Assembly (NCBI GenBank): GCA_021154285.1
Contig: JAJKIV010000152.1
Coordinates: forward strand, 1 to 41,849
DNA length: 41,849 nucleotides
Direction of reading: 5' to 3'
From: Gemmatimonas sp.
GTDB lineage: Bacteria; Gemmatimonadota; Gemmatimonadetes; Gemmatimonadales; Gemmatimonadaceae
Below, one piece after another: positions 1 to 8,386 of this stretch. The translations under genes and the position numbers were made by a program. Position 1 is the stretch's first letter. Each line of letters begins with the position of its first letter. A model generated the notes under the pieces. The model was not told the origin of the DNA and made no database searches. It worked only from the letters and a program-made list of their open reading frames with translations.

Positions 1-1191
1 AAGCTCAAGAGCTTCTTCACGCTCCTCGGCGTCACCATCGGCGTGATGTTCCTCATCGCCGTCGTCTCCATTGTCGAAGGCATGAGCCGCTACATGGAGA
101 ACGACTTCGTCGGCCGACTGATGGGCATCAACACGTTCGAGCTGCGACGTCTTCCGAACATCAACATCGGCAACGTCACTGACGACGAATGGCGTGCGTG
201 GCAGCGGCGGCCACGGATCAAAGTTTCCGACATCGAACCGATCACGTCGGTCCTGCCGGTTGGCACGCGGTGGGCAACGGCAAGCAGCGACAACGTCCAG
301 GCCGAGTCGCCGTTCGCCCGTCCTCGCAAGGTCGTCGCACAGACGGTGGGCGGCGACTACTTCGACATCAAGAAAATGCGCCCCTCCCTCGGCAGGCTGT
401 TCTCGGCCCACGAGACCACTGCCGGCTCGCCCGTGATCGTCATCGGCGACGAGGTTGCGAAATACTTCTTCCCGAACGTGAACCCCGTCGGGCATGCGCT
501 CAAGGTAGGCGGCATCCCGTACGAGGTGATCGGCGTGGCGGAGCGGCAAGGATCCATCTTCGGTATCTCGCTCGACAAGTTCGTGATTGCCCCACAGGGC
601 TCCGCACTGCAGCGGCTCGTGAACCCGCACGGCGTCATCGACGGCCTGATGGTGCAGTCGCCGAACGCCGAAGCGCTCCTGTCCACCATGGAGCAGGTGC
701 GTCAGGTGATGCGCGGGCTTCATCGGCTGCGACCCGCGCAGCCCGACAACTTCGACCTCTCGACCTCGCAGTCGGTGCTCAAGTTCTGGGAGGGCATCAA
801 GTCGAAGATGGTCGTGGCCGGGGTGGCCCTGCCGGCGTTTGGGCTCGTCGTCGGCGCAATCGTGATCATGAACATCATGCTCGTGGCGGTCGCCGAGCGG
901 ACGCGTGAAATCGGGATCCGGAAGTCACTCGGCGCGCGGCGGCGTGATATCCTCGCCCAGTTCCTCGTGGAGTCCGCCACGCTGAGTACCGTCGGCGCGC
1001 TGACGGGTATCGCGTTAGGTATCGGCGCCGCACAGGCCGTAGCGGCGCTCTCGCCGCTACCGGCGACGGTCGCGCCGTGGTCCCTCGTGGCCGGCACGCT
1101 CGTCGGCGCCGGCGTCGGCATTCTCGCGGGCGTGTATCCGGCAAGTCGCGCCGCCCGGCTGGATCCGATCATCGCGCTGCGACAGGAGTGA
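1..1191 (+). CDS. MacB/FtsX-type ABC transporter permease, A-type copy 1 (5' truncated)
   Basis: The frame is open from the first base, so the gene begins upstream of the window. Alignment with the paralogue at 2722-3963 suggests about 17 N-terminal residues are missing. The visible 396 residues show one N-terminal membrane helix (LLGVTIGVMFLIAVVSIV), a large periplasmic MacB-type core domain, and three C-terminal helices of the FtsX fold. The cytoplasmic signature ERTREIGIRKSLGA follows the second helix, and the protein ends in LDPIIALRQE, typical of the family. Such permeases pair with a LolD/MacB-type ATPase to export lipids, peptides or drugs, or to do mechanical work. No matching ATPase lies nearby in the window, so it may be upstream. 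The substrate cannot be told from sequence. Confidence 0.9.
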   Translation, partial: KLKSFFTLLGVTIGVMFLIAVVSIVEGMSRYMENDFVGRLMGINTFELRRLPNINIGNVTDDEWRAWQRRPRIKVSDIEPITSVLPVGTRWATASSDNVQAESPFARPRKVVAQTVGGDYFDIKKMRPSLGRLFSAHETTAGSPVIVIGDEVAKYFFPNVNPVGHALKVGGIPYEVIGVAERQGSIFGISLDKFVIAPQGSALQRLVNPHGVIDGLMVQSPNAEALLSTMEQVRQVMRGLHRLRPAQPDNFDLSTSQSVLKFWEGIKSKMVVAGVALPAFGLVVGAIVIMNIMLVAVAERTREIGIRKSLGARRRDILAQFLVESATLSTVGALTGIALGIGAAQAVAALSPLPATVAPWSLVAGTLVGAGVGILAGVYPASRAARLDPIIALRQE

Positions 1192-1248
1192 GGTCCCGGA
1201 CCTCGCGCCGCATTTCTCGACTGACGACTTACGACTGACCGCTTTGAT

Positions 1249-2520
1249 ATGCCCCGCCTCCAAGGGATTGCGTCCGTATTCGAGGGCGTCGGCATCGCGT
1301 TCGATGCCATTCGCTCCAACAAGGTTCGCGCCGGCCTAACGATTCTTGGCGTCGCCGTGGGCGTGTTCGTGGTCGTCGGCATGTCTGCGGCGGTCCACGG
1401 CATCAACGCGAGCGTCGCGCGCGACCTGGAATCCGCCGGGCCAACGAGCTTCTACGTCTATCGCGTGCCGATCTCCCTGGGTGAGGCATGCGACGGTACC
1501 GACGATACCTGCCCGTGGCGGCGCAATCCGCCGCTCACCATCGATGAAGCCGCCGCGATCGGTCGCCTGGAATCGGTCGAGGCGGTGACGGCACACGTCG
1601 GTACGAACGCGTCGTTCAAGTATCACGATCGACTCCTCCGCAGCACAGGGCTCGATGCGTACACGCCCAATTGGACCGACGTTGACGGCGGTGATATCTA
1701 TCCGGGCCGCAGCTTCACGTATGCCGAGCACCAGACCGCGGCGCACGTCGTGATCGTGAACGAGAAGATGGCGACGCAACTGTTCAACGATTCCGACCCG
1801 CTGGACAAGACGATCGACGTCAACGGCGTGCCCTTCACCGTGATCGGGGTCTATCACTACACGGCGAGCTTCCTCGGGAAACCCGGATCGTCCACGAGCG
1901 GCGACGCGCCCATGGCCATCGTGCCGCTCGAGACGGCTCGGCGTGACCTCAGCGCGAGCCTGCACTGGCTCGACCTGACGGTGAAGCCGAGATCCACCGC
2001 GTCCCAGGCCGAAGCGATCGATGACGTCACCGCGCTCCTTCGCGCGCGACGCGGCATCCGTCCCGCAACGGCTAACACTTTCGCCGTCGTTACGTCCGAC
2101 CGGCTGCTCGAGGTCTACAACGGCTTCTTCGGAGTGTTCTTCCTCGTCATGGTGGCGCTGTCGGGCGTTGGGCTCATGGTGGGCGGTGTTGGGGTGGTCG
2201 CGATCATGATGATCAGCGTCACCGAGCGCACACGCGAGATCGGCGTGCGAAAGGCGTTAGGCGCCACGCGCCGGATCATCCTCTGGCAGTTCCTCGTCGA
2301 AGCCGCGACGCTGACGTCGATCGGCGCGGTGGCAGGGTTGGTGGCCGGCGGCATCCTGGCCGCGCTGATCGACCACTTCACGCCCATCCCCGCATCGATT
2401 CCGGCGGGCGCGGTCGTCGCGGCTCTGGCGGCGAGTGCCGTGACCGGCATCCTGTTCGGCATGATGCCCGCGGCTCGCGCCGCGCGCCTCGATCCGGTCG
2501 AAGCGCTCCGGTACGAGTAA
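1249..2520 (+). CDS. MacB/FtsX-type ABC transporter permease, B-type copy 1
   Basis: This 423-residue permease has an N-terminal helix after the conserved SNKVRAGLTILGVAVGV, a periplasmic domain of about 220 residues, and three C-terminal helices. Its signature is ERTREIGVRKALGA and its C-terminus is LDPVEALRYE. It resembles the gene at 3985-5229 more than its immediate neighbours, so the locus alternates two permease types. The periplasmic domain carries a cysteine pair (CDGTDDTC) that could form a disulphide and that I do not see in the other three copies. The ATG lies 57 bases after the previous stop with no strong Shine-Dalgarno sequence. A and B types probably form a heterodimer, which is an inference from their pairing. 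Confidence 0.92.
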   Translation: MPRLQGIASVFEGVGIAFDAIRSNKVRAGLTILGVAVGVFVVVGMSAAVHGINASVARDLESAGPTSFYVYRVPISLGEACDGTDDTCPWRRNPPLTIDEAAAIGRLESVEAVTAHVGTNASFKYHDRLLRSTGLDAYTPNWTDVDGGDIYPGRSFTYAEHQTAAHVVIVNEKMATQLFNDSDPLDKTIDVNGVPFTVIGVYHYTASFLGKPGSSTSGDAPMAIVPLETARRDLSASLHWLDLTVKPRSTASQAEAIDDVTALLRARRGIRPATANTFAVVTSDRLLEVYNGFFGVFFLVMVALSGVGLMVGGVGVVAIMMISVTERTREIGVRKALGATRRIILWQFLVEAATLTSIGAVAGLVAGGILAALIDHFTPIPASIPAGAVVAALAASAVTGILFGMMPAARAARLDPVEALRYE

Positions 2521-2583
2521 GCCCGGAGCTCGGCGCACAGCGATCGATAGCGAACAACGGAACGCGGCTGAACTTCGGTCTTG

Positions 2584-2601
2584 ATTTAGGCCCACCTAAA
2601 T
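2584..2601. promoter_or_regulatory. ATTTAGG-N4-CCTAAAT palindrome in an AT-rich tract
   Basis: Perfect 7-base arms (ATTTAGG/CCTAAAT) flank the spacer CCCA in the 201-base gap before the second permease pair. An AT-rich run, TATATTTTT, follows directly and could be a -10 region or a U-tract. The shape TTTAGG-N4-CCTAAA resembles operators of DtxR/MntR-family metal regulators. It could equally be a weak terminator for the preceding pair. Both readings are inferences. Confidence 0.45.
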
Positions 2602-2649
2602 ATATTTTTCCCGTCGGCTCACAATCTTCATCCTCCAGACCGCGTATCT

Positions 2650-2673
2650 TTCTTGTGAATGGATTCACAAGAA
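2650..2673. promoter_or_regulatory. 11-base-arm palindrome containing TGTGA-N6-TCACA
   Basis: The arms TTCTTGTGAAT and ATTCACAAGAA are perfect and separated by GG. Inside them, 2654-2669 reads TGTGA-N6-TCACA, the textbook CRP/FNR-family half-site arrangement. The palindrome lies about 50 bases upstream of the ATG at 2722, in the only sizeable gap of the plus-strand run 2722-9120. It is a good candidate operator for that transcription unit. Binding by a CRP-like regulator is an inference, since no such regulator is encoded in the window. Confidence 0.6.
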
Positions 2674-2721
2674 CGATCCAGGCGGGGCTCTCCAGCCTTC
2701 AGCTTCGACGTCCGCTGACCC

Positions 2722-3963
2722 ATGCGATTCACCGACGTTCTCGCGATTGCGCTGGGACAGATCCGAGCGAATAAGCTTCGCTCGTTCTTCACGCTGCTTG
2801 GCATCATCGTGTCCGTCGCATTTCTCGTGGCCGTCGTCGCGATCATTCAGGGAATGAACGCGTACGTGCGCGAGAACATCGCCGGAGCGGTGGTGGGCGC
2901 CAACTCGTTCCAGGTGCGCCGCACTCCGCTCCAGCTCGCGCCGGTGAGCGACAACGAGATGGACCGCATTCGCCGGCGGCCCAGGATCAGCCTGCGAGAC
3001 GCCGAAGCGGTCACAGCCGCGCTGCCAGAAGCGAGGGCCATCAGCATTCAGTCAGGCTGGCCCACCCCGCAGGCGGACGTCGTGTGGCGCGACAAGACGC
3101 TTGGCGACGTACCGATCTTCGGTGTGACGCCTTCGTACCAAGAGGTACAGGACTATCGGCTTGCCGCCGGCCGGCCGCTGACCGACATGGACATCGCGCA
3201 GCGGCAACCGGTAATCGTCGTGGGCGCCGACATCGCGACCAAGCTGTTCGAGAACGTGGAAGCCGTGGGGCGCGACGTCCGCATCCTGGGCGAGCGGCTT
3301 ACTATCGTTGGTGTGATTAAGCCGAAGGGACGCGTGCTGGGTCAGTCGTTCGACGCCTTCGTCCTGATGCCCCTTCCTCGGTTCGAGATGCTCTACGGTC
3401 GGCGCAGCACGACGACCATCTCGGTCAAGATGAACGAAGCGGTCGACGTGGCCCCGGCGATGGCGCGCGCCGAGGAGGCCATGCGCATCGCCCACGGCCT
3501 GCGGCCGGGCGAGGACAACGATTTCTCCGTCGAAACCGCGGACGCGCTCGTCAATTTCTGGAAGACCCTGACCCGTGTGCTCTTCAGTGTCATCCCGGCG
3601 GTCGTCGCCATCGGCATCGTGGTTGGCGGCATCGTCATCATGAACATCATGCTCATGGCGGTAACCGAGCGGACGCGAGAGATCGGGATCCGAAAAGCCG
3701 TGGGCGCGACGCGGGCGGACATCAGCCGGCAGTTCTTCGTCGAGACGATCACCCTCTCGAGCCTCGGTGGGGCGTTAGGCGTTCTCGGTGGATGGGCGTT
3801 CGCCGCCCTCATCGCATTCGCCTCTCCGCTGCCGGCACGCGTGAGCTCCTGGTCCGTGCTGGCCGCTCTAGCGTTAGGCGGAACGGTTGGAATAGTTTTC
3901 GGCGTGTATCCCGCGCGACGAGCCGCCCTGCTCGACCCGATTACCGCACTGCGCGCCGAGTAG
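2722..3963 (+). CDS. MacB/FtsX-type ABC transporter permease, A-type copy 2
   Basis: This 413-residue permease has the full N-terminus (MRFTDVLAIALGQIRANKLR) followed by the first membrane helix, the periplasmic core, and the three-helix FtsX module with ERTREIGIRKAVGATRAD. It ends in LDPITALRAE. It is closely similar along its length to the truncated gene at 1-1191, including the VNFWKTL/LKFWEGI segment before the second helix. It is the first gene after the palindromic region at 2584-2673 and is followed after 21 bases by its B-type partner. It probably begins the transcription unit that runs to 9120. Confidence 0.92.
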   Translation: MRFTDVLAIALGQIRANKLRSFFTLLGIIVSVAFLVAVVAIIQGMNAYVRENIAGAVVGANSFQVRRTPLQLAPVSDNEMDRIRRRPRISLRDAEAVTAALPEARAISIQSGWPTPQADVVWRDKTLGDVPIFGVTPSYQEVQDYRLAAGRPLTDMDIAQRQPVIVVGADIATKLFENVEAVGRDVRILGERLTIVGVIKPKGRVLGQSFDAFVLMPLPRFEMLYGRRSTTTISVKMNEAVDVAPAMARAEEAMRIAHGLRPGEDNDFSVETADALVNFWKTLTRVLFSVIPAVVAIGIVVGGIVIMNIMLMAVTERTREIGIRKAVGATRADISRQFFVETITLSSLGGALGVLGGWAFAALIAFASPLPARVSSWSVLAALALGGTVGIVFGVYPARRAALLDPITALRAE

Positions 3964-3984
3964 CCTCACGCCTCGCGGACTGCG

Positions 3985-5229
3985 ATGAAACTTCACGATC
4001 AACTGCGCGAGAACGTCGGCATCGCCTTCGATGCGCTGCGCTCGAGTAAGCTGCGCTCTGCATTGACGATCCTGGGCGTCGTCATTGGCGTGTCGACGGT
4101 CATGTCGATGGCGGCGATCGTGCGCGGGATCCAGCGGCAGATCGTGAAGACAATCGAGATCGCGGGGCCGACGACCTTCTACGTCATGAAGGTCTACTCG
4201 CAAACGCCGCTGAATCCCGACGCGCTGCCGAAATGGGTCCGCGTTCGCCCGGACCTCACCAAGCGGGAAGCCGAGCGGGTCGCCCAGCTTCCGGAGATCG
4301 GTTACGCCGCGATCTGGGCGCAGATCATCGGTCGGCTGGAATACCAGGGCCAGCGCACCCAGCCGGCGCAACTCATCGGAGCGGATGACCGGTTCACCGA
4401 GATCCAGGGCGGCGATCTCGCCGCGGGACGCTGGTTCACGCGTGCTGAGCTCTCCTCCGGCTCGCCGGTGGCTGTCGTCAACGAGAACTCGGCGCGCAGG
4501 CTGTTCGGGCGCGAGTACGCAATCGGGAAAACCATTCGGTTAGGCGGACGGCCGGTCGAGGTCATTGGCCTTTACGTGCCGCCGGAAAACATCTTCGCTC
4601 CACCAGGAACGCAAACCAGCGCGATCGTTCCGTACCTGCTGGTCGAGCATCAATTCACGATGGACAAGACCAACGGTCTCTACATCGCCGTGAAGCCCCG
4701 TCCAGGCATCCCTGTCGAGCAGGCGCAGGAAGCGGTGACGGTTCTCCTTCGTGAGCTTCGCCATCTCCGACCGTCCGAGAAAAACACGTTCGACCTCATC
4801 ACGCAGGACCAGATCCTCGACATCTTCGACAAGCTCACCGGCGCGTTCTTCCTCGTCATGATTGTGCTGTCGTCCGTCGGGCTCATGGTGGGGGGTATCG
4901 GCGTAATGGCCATCATGATGGTTTCGGTGACTGATCGGACGCGGGAGATCGGCGTACGCAAGGCGCTCGGCGCCACGCGGAGCGACATCATGCTCCAGTT
5001 CCTCATCGAGGCCGCGACACTCACGGGAATTGGTGGCGCGATCGGAATCGTGATCGGGCTCGGCGCAGGCGGTGTGGTCACGAAAATCATGAACGTCGAT
5101 GCCGCGCCTCCCACGACGCTCACGGCCATCGCCGTCACCGTATCGATCGGGATTGGCGTCGTGTTCGGGCTCCTCCCGGCACGTCGGGCAGCACGCCTCG
5201 ACCCGGTCGAGGCGCTGCGCTACGAGTAG
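3985..5229 (+). CDS. MacB/FtsX-type ABC transporter permease, B-type copy 2
   Basis: This 414-residue protein matches the B-type copy at 1249-2520 in architecture. It has the N-terminal LRSSKLRSALTILGVVIGV helix, a periplasmic domain, then FFLVMIVLSSVGLMVGGIGVMAIMM with DRTREIGVRKALGA, and the C-terminus LDPVEALRYE. Its periplasmic domain lacks the cysteine pair of copy 1. The gene lies 21 bases after its A-type partner and 19 bases before bshB1. The ABAB order points to duplication of a two-gene unit. Transport direction and substrate are unknown. Confidence 0.92.
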   Translation: MKLHDQLRENVGIAFDALRSSKLRSALTILGVVIGVSTVMSMAAIVRGIQRQIVKTIEIAGPTTFYVMKVYSQTPLNPDALPKWVRVRPDLTKREAERVAQLPEIGYAAIWAQIIGRLEYQGQRTQPAQLIGADDRFTEIQGGDLAAGRWFTRAELSSGSPVAVVNENSARRLFGREYAIGKTIRLGGRPVEVIGLYVPPENIFAPPGTQTSAIVPYLLVEHQFTMDKTNGLYIAVKPRPGIPVEQAQEAVTVLLRELRHLRPSEKNTFDLITQDQILDIFDKLTGAFFLVMIVLSSVGLMVGGIGVMAIMMVSVTDRTREIGVRKALGATRSDIMLQFLIEAATLTGIGGAIGIVIGLGAGGVVTKIMNVDAAPPTTLTAIAVTVSIGIGVVFGLLPARRAARLDPVEALRYE

Positions 5230-5248
5230 CTCCTGTTAGCTTCTTCGC

Positions 5249-5968
5249 ATGGCCGATCTGAATGTTCTCGCGATCTTCGCGCACCGGGATGACGCCGAGC
5301 TCACGTGCGGCGGTACGCTGATCAAGCTTGCCTCCCAAGGGCATCGGACTGGAGTCCTGGATCTCACCGAGGGTGAGATGGGCACGCGTGGCTCTGCCGA
5401 GCTCCGGGCGCAGGAGGCCGAACGGGCTGGGGCGGTACTCGGGCTCGCGGTCCGCGAGAACCTGAAGCTCCCCGACGCCGGGATCGTCAACACGCCGGAG
5501 ACGCGTCGTCTCGTCGCCCGCGTCATTCGCCGCCATCGGCCATCGATCGTGATCGCGCCAGCGCCACAGGGACGTCATCCCGATCACCGGGTGGCGGCGG
5601 AGCTCGTGCGCGATGCGTGCTTCATTTCAGGGCTGGGCAAGGTGGAACCGGATCTCGCGAAGCATCGCCCGCGGAAGGTCATCCACTGCGTCACGTATCG
5701 AGAGGACAGCGTACGACCATCGTTCGTGGTGGACATCTCCGATCAGTTCGAGCGCAAGCTCGAGGCGATTCGCTGCTACGGCTCGCAGTTCGATGCCGTC
5801 ACGCAGGCCGGTGAGGTGTACCCGAACGGTGACCCGCTCTACGAGATCGTTCGTCATCAGGCGGCGCACTATGGCTCGTTGATCCGCACCCGGTACGGCG
5901 AGCCATTCTTCACGACGGAAACCATGCGCGTCGACGACATCACCACACTCGAGGTAGCGACGTTTTGA
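5249..5968 (+). CDS. bshB1: BshB1-type N-acetyl-alpha-D-glucosaminyl L-malate deacetylase
   Basis: This 239-residue PIG-L/LmbE-fold protein would remove the acetyl group from GlcNAc-malate, the second step of bacillithiol synthesis in the cytoplasm. The zinc site is visible as AHRDD (H12, D14, D15) near the N-terminus and HPDH (H110-H113). The usual first motif is AHPDD, and the Pro-to-Arg change leaves the metal ligands intact. DLTEGEMGTRGSAELR (residues 38-53) and DACFISGLGKVE are typical of BshB1 rather than MshB. No bshA or bshC is in the window. The stop overlaps the TTG start of kynA by 4 bases, so the two are probably translationally coupled. Confidence 0.85.
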   Translation: MADLNVLAIFAHRDDAELTCGGTLIKLASQGHRTGVLDLTEGEMGTRGSAELRAQEAERAGAVLGLAVRENLKLPDAGIVNTPETRRLVARVIRRHRPSIVIAPAPQGRHPDHRVAAELVRDACFISGLGKVEPDLAKHRPRKVIHCVTYREDSVRPSFVVDISDQFERKLEAIRCYGSQFDAVTQAGEVYPNGDPLYEIVRHQAAHYGSLIRTRYGEPFFTTETMRVDDITTLEVATF

Positions 5969-6783
5969 GCATTTCAACTGGCTCTACTGGATCGAACGCC
6001 GACTCGGTGTCCTACGGGTCCTATCTGGCACTCGACGAGCTGCTTTCGCTGCAGCGCCCTCGGTTGCCCGATCATCCCGACGAGCTTCTCTTCATCGTCG
6101 TGCACCAGGCCAGCGAGCTGTGGTTCAAGTGCATGCTGCACGAGATGGATCACCTGACCCACGCGATGGAACGTGGAGAGGTGATGTACGCGGTGCTGAC
6201 GGTTCAACGGATGAATGCGCTGGTGCAGATCGTGGCCGCGCAACTGTCGGCGCTCGAAACGATGCCCCCGCAACATTTCGCTCAGTTTCGCGGCTACCTC
6301 GGAAGCTCCAGCGGATCGCAGAGCGTGCAGTTCCGCGCGCTCGAAGCCGCGTCAGGCGCGCGCGACCCGCACTTCCTGCAGGTGATTCAGGAGCACGGTC
6401 CGGTGCCGGAGCTCGTGCAGCGCGCGCTCGATCAGCCAACGCTCGAGGAACTGTTCGAGCGCCTCGTCGCGCGCGAGGGCGTGACGGTGCAATCGCTGTA
6501 TACGGGCCCTGCTCCGACACCGCTCTTTCTCCTCGCCGAGGGTCTGCTGGCATACGACTCGGGGTTCGCGAGGTGGCGGTTCCTGCACGTTCAACTCGTG
6601 GAGCGGATCATCGGCCCCATGACGGCCGGCAGCGGGGGCACGTTAGGCGCGCGGTATCTCCAGCGAACGGTGTCTCAGCGCTTCCTGCCGCGTCTGTGGG
6701 CGGTTCGCGCCGAGTTCTTCAATCCGTCGCGGGCTGCGGCGGCCGCCGATGCCCCCGCGTCGAACGGCGAAGGGACGCGGTGA
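5965..6783 (+). CDS. kynA: tryptophan 2,3-dioxygenase
   Basis: This haem dioxygenase opens the indole ring of L-tryptophan to N-formylkynurenine. The 272-residue length is normal for the bacterial enzyme. Characteristic stretches are HQASELWFKCMLHEMD near residue 50, QFRGYLGSSSGSQSVQFR in the middle, and the C-terminal GSGGTLGARYLQRTVSQRF block, where most relatives have GTGGSS. I chose the TTG at 5965 because GAGG lies about 10 bases upstream and TTGA overlaps the bshB1 stop. Its own stop overlaps the GTG of kynB in the same way. With kynB it makes kynurenine. No kynureninase is present in the window. Confidence 0.9.
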   Translation: MSISTGSTGSNADSVSYGSYLALDELLSLQRPRLPDHPDELLFIVVHQASELWFKCMLHEMDHLTHAMERGEVMYAVLTVQRMNALVQIVAAQLSALETMPPQHFAQFRGYLGSSSGSQSVQFRALEAASGARDPHFLQVIQEHGPVPELVQRALDQPTLEELFERLVAREGVTVQSLYTGPAPTPLFLLAEGLLAYDSGFARWRFLHVQLVERIIGPMTAGSGGTLGARYLQRTVSQRFLPRLWAVRAEFFNPSRAAAAADAPASNGEGTR

Positions 6784-7406
6784 TTCGCGACATCAGCATT
6801 GCGCTCCGCGAAGGAACACCTGAATGGCCGGGAGATACGCCCTATGCGTGCCGCTGGGCGTCACTGATCGCGAAGGGTGAAAGCGTGAACGTGTCCGCGG
6901 TGCTCGGGAGCCCGCACGTAGGGACGCACGCGGACGCACCGTTGCACGTGAAGGATGGATGGCCGGGGTCCCACGAGCTTCCGCTCGACGCGTTTGTTGG
7001 GCCTGCGACCGTCGTCGACGTCAGTGCGGCTTCCGGTCTGATCGAAGCCGCCGAGTTGTCGTATGACCCGGACGTACACGGCGAGCGGTTGCTGCTCCGC
7101 ACCGGTCGCACGATCGCCGGAGGTCAGTTTCCTGACGACTGGCCGTGCTTGAGCGAAGCGTGCGCGCGCACGCTCCTCGGCCGTGGGCTCCGGCTCCTTG
7201 GCGTCGACGCGCCGTCGGTCGACCCACGCGAAAGCAAGACCCTGGCCGTACACCACATGCTCTTCTCGTCGAATGCGTACATCCTTGAGAACCTCGATCT
7301 GCGGCGAGTGACACCGGGGCACTACGAGCTGATCGCCCTGCCGCTCAAGTACATGGCGTTGGACGCCGCGCCGGTGCGGGCGGTGCTGCGAGACACCCAG
7401 GGCTGA
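6780..7406 (+). CDS. kynB: kynurenine formamidase (arylformamidase, cyclase family)
   Basis: The protein hydrolyses N-formylkynurenine to kynurenine plus formate. It has 208 residues, the usual KynB size. The metal-binding motif HVGTHADAP is near residue 43, and the family signature LLGVDAPSVDP lies further on. It starts with GTG in a GTGA overlap with the kynA stop, and IRDISIALREGTPEWPGDT matches family N-termini. A longer reading that begins inside kynA in the same frame is not real coding sequence. With kynA it completes the first two steps of oxidative tryptophan breakdown. Confidence 0.9.
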   Translation: MIRDISIALREGTPEWPGDTPYACRWASLIAKGESVNVSAVLGSPHVGTHADAPLHVKDGWPGSHELPLDAFVGPATVVDVSAASGLIEAAELSYDPDVHGERLLLRTGRTIAGGQFPDDWPCLSEACARTLLGRGLRLLGVDAPSVDPRESKTLAVHHMLFSSNAYILENLDLRRVTPGHYELIALPLKYMALDAAPVRAVLRDTQG

Positions 7407-7414
7407 CGGCGTCG

Positions 7415-8386
7415 GTGCCTAACGGTCCTGAGCTCGCGATTCGCGCCGAGCACGTCACGCGCGATTTCGGACCGGTGCGCGCGCTCGATGCGCTCTCGCT
7501 CGAGATCCCGAAGGGCATCGTGTTCGGGTTTCTCGGGCCGAACGGAGCCGGCAAGACGACCGCGATTCGCGTGCTGCTCGGGCTCATCGATCCCAGCGCA
7601 GGGCACGCGGAGGTGCTGGGCCTCGACACGCGGCGCGATGGCTCCGCCATTCGCACGCGGTGCGGGGCGCTGCTCGAGCATCCGGGACTCTACGAGCGCC
7701 TCTCGGCCTACGACAACCTGGATTTCTACGGGCGTGCCTGGCGGATCCCGCGTGGCGACCGGCAAGAGCGCATTCGCGAGCTGCTCACGCGCTTCGGCCT
7801 CTGGGAACGTCGAGAGGACCCGGTCGGGCGATGGAGCCGAGGGATGAAGCAAAAGCTTGCTGTCGCGCGTGCGGTCCTTCACCGGCCGGCGTTGGTGTTT
7901 CTCGACGAGCCGACGTCAGGACTCGACCCGGTCGCGACCGCCGGCCTGCGCGAGGACCTGGCCGCGCTGGCCGCGCAGGAGGGAGTGACCGTCTTTCTCA
8001 CCACGCACAACCTCAACGAGGCAGAACGCCTCTGCGCACAGGTTGGCGTGATTCGCGGCGGCAAGCTGCTCGCGGTCGGGAGTCCGGAGCAATTGCGCGC
8101 GCGGGGCGATTCGGGACGCGTGGACATTCTCACGACGGGCATCACGGAGGAGCTCGTTAGGCATCTGGCCGGCCTCCCTGACGTTCGAACGGCCACGGCC
8201 AGCGGCGATCACCTCGCGGTCTCCCTGTCCAACGGTGCCAGCGTGGCGCCCATTGTCGCGTGGCTCGTGCAGCATGAGGTCGGCGTCGAAGAAGTGCGAA
8301 AGGTCCGCGCCACGCTCGAAGACGCGTTCCTCGACCTCATGGGCGCGGAAACCACGAACGGCGAGGCCGCCGGAGGCACGACGTGA
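7415..8386 (+). CDS. ABC transporter ATP-binding protein (ABC-2/DrrA type)
   Basis: This 323-residue ATPase has Walker A GPNGAGKT at residues 41-48, the signature region WSRGMKQKL near 140-148 (a common variant of LSGGQ), Walker B LVFLDEP at 160-166, and a switch histidine in TTHNL. A C-terminal extension of about 100 residues is typical of DrrA/NatA/CcmA-like subunits. The GTG start at 7415 runs directly into a copy of the GCCTAACG octamer (7417-7424). The permease gene begins within its last codons (overlap 8383-8386), so the two form one exporter. The substrate is unknown. Confidence 0.9.
   Translation: MPNGPELAIRAEHVTRDFGPVRALDALSLEIPKGIVFGFLGPNGAGKTTAIRVLLGLIDPSAGHAEVLGLDTRRDGSAIRTRCGALLEHPGLYERLSAYDNLDFYGRAWRIPRGDRQERIRELLTRFGLWERREDPVGRWSRGMKQKLAVARAVLHRPALVFLDEPTSGLDPVATAGLREDLAALAAQEGVTVFLTTHNLNEAERLCAQVGVIRGGKLLAVGSPEQLRARGDSGRVDILTTGITEELVRHLAGLPDVRTATASGDHLAVSLSNGASVAPIVAWLVQHEVGVEEVRKVRATLEDAFLDLMGAETTNGEAAGGTT

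Noticed and set aside
6120-7406. A 428-codon reading that would extend kynB upstream through kynA
   Set aside because: The part before 6780 is out of frame with the well-conserved kynA. Homology of KynB begins at the GTG at 6780.
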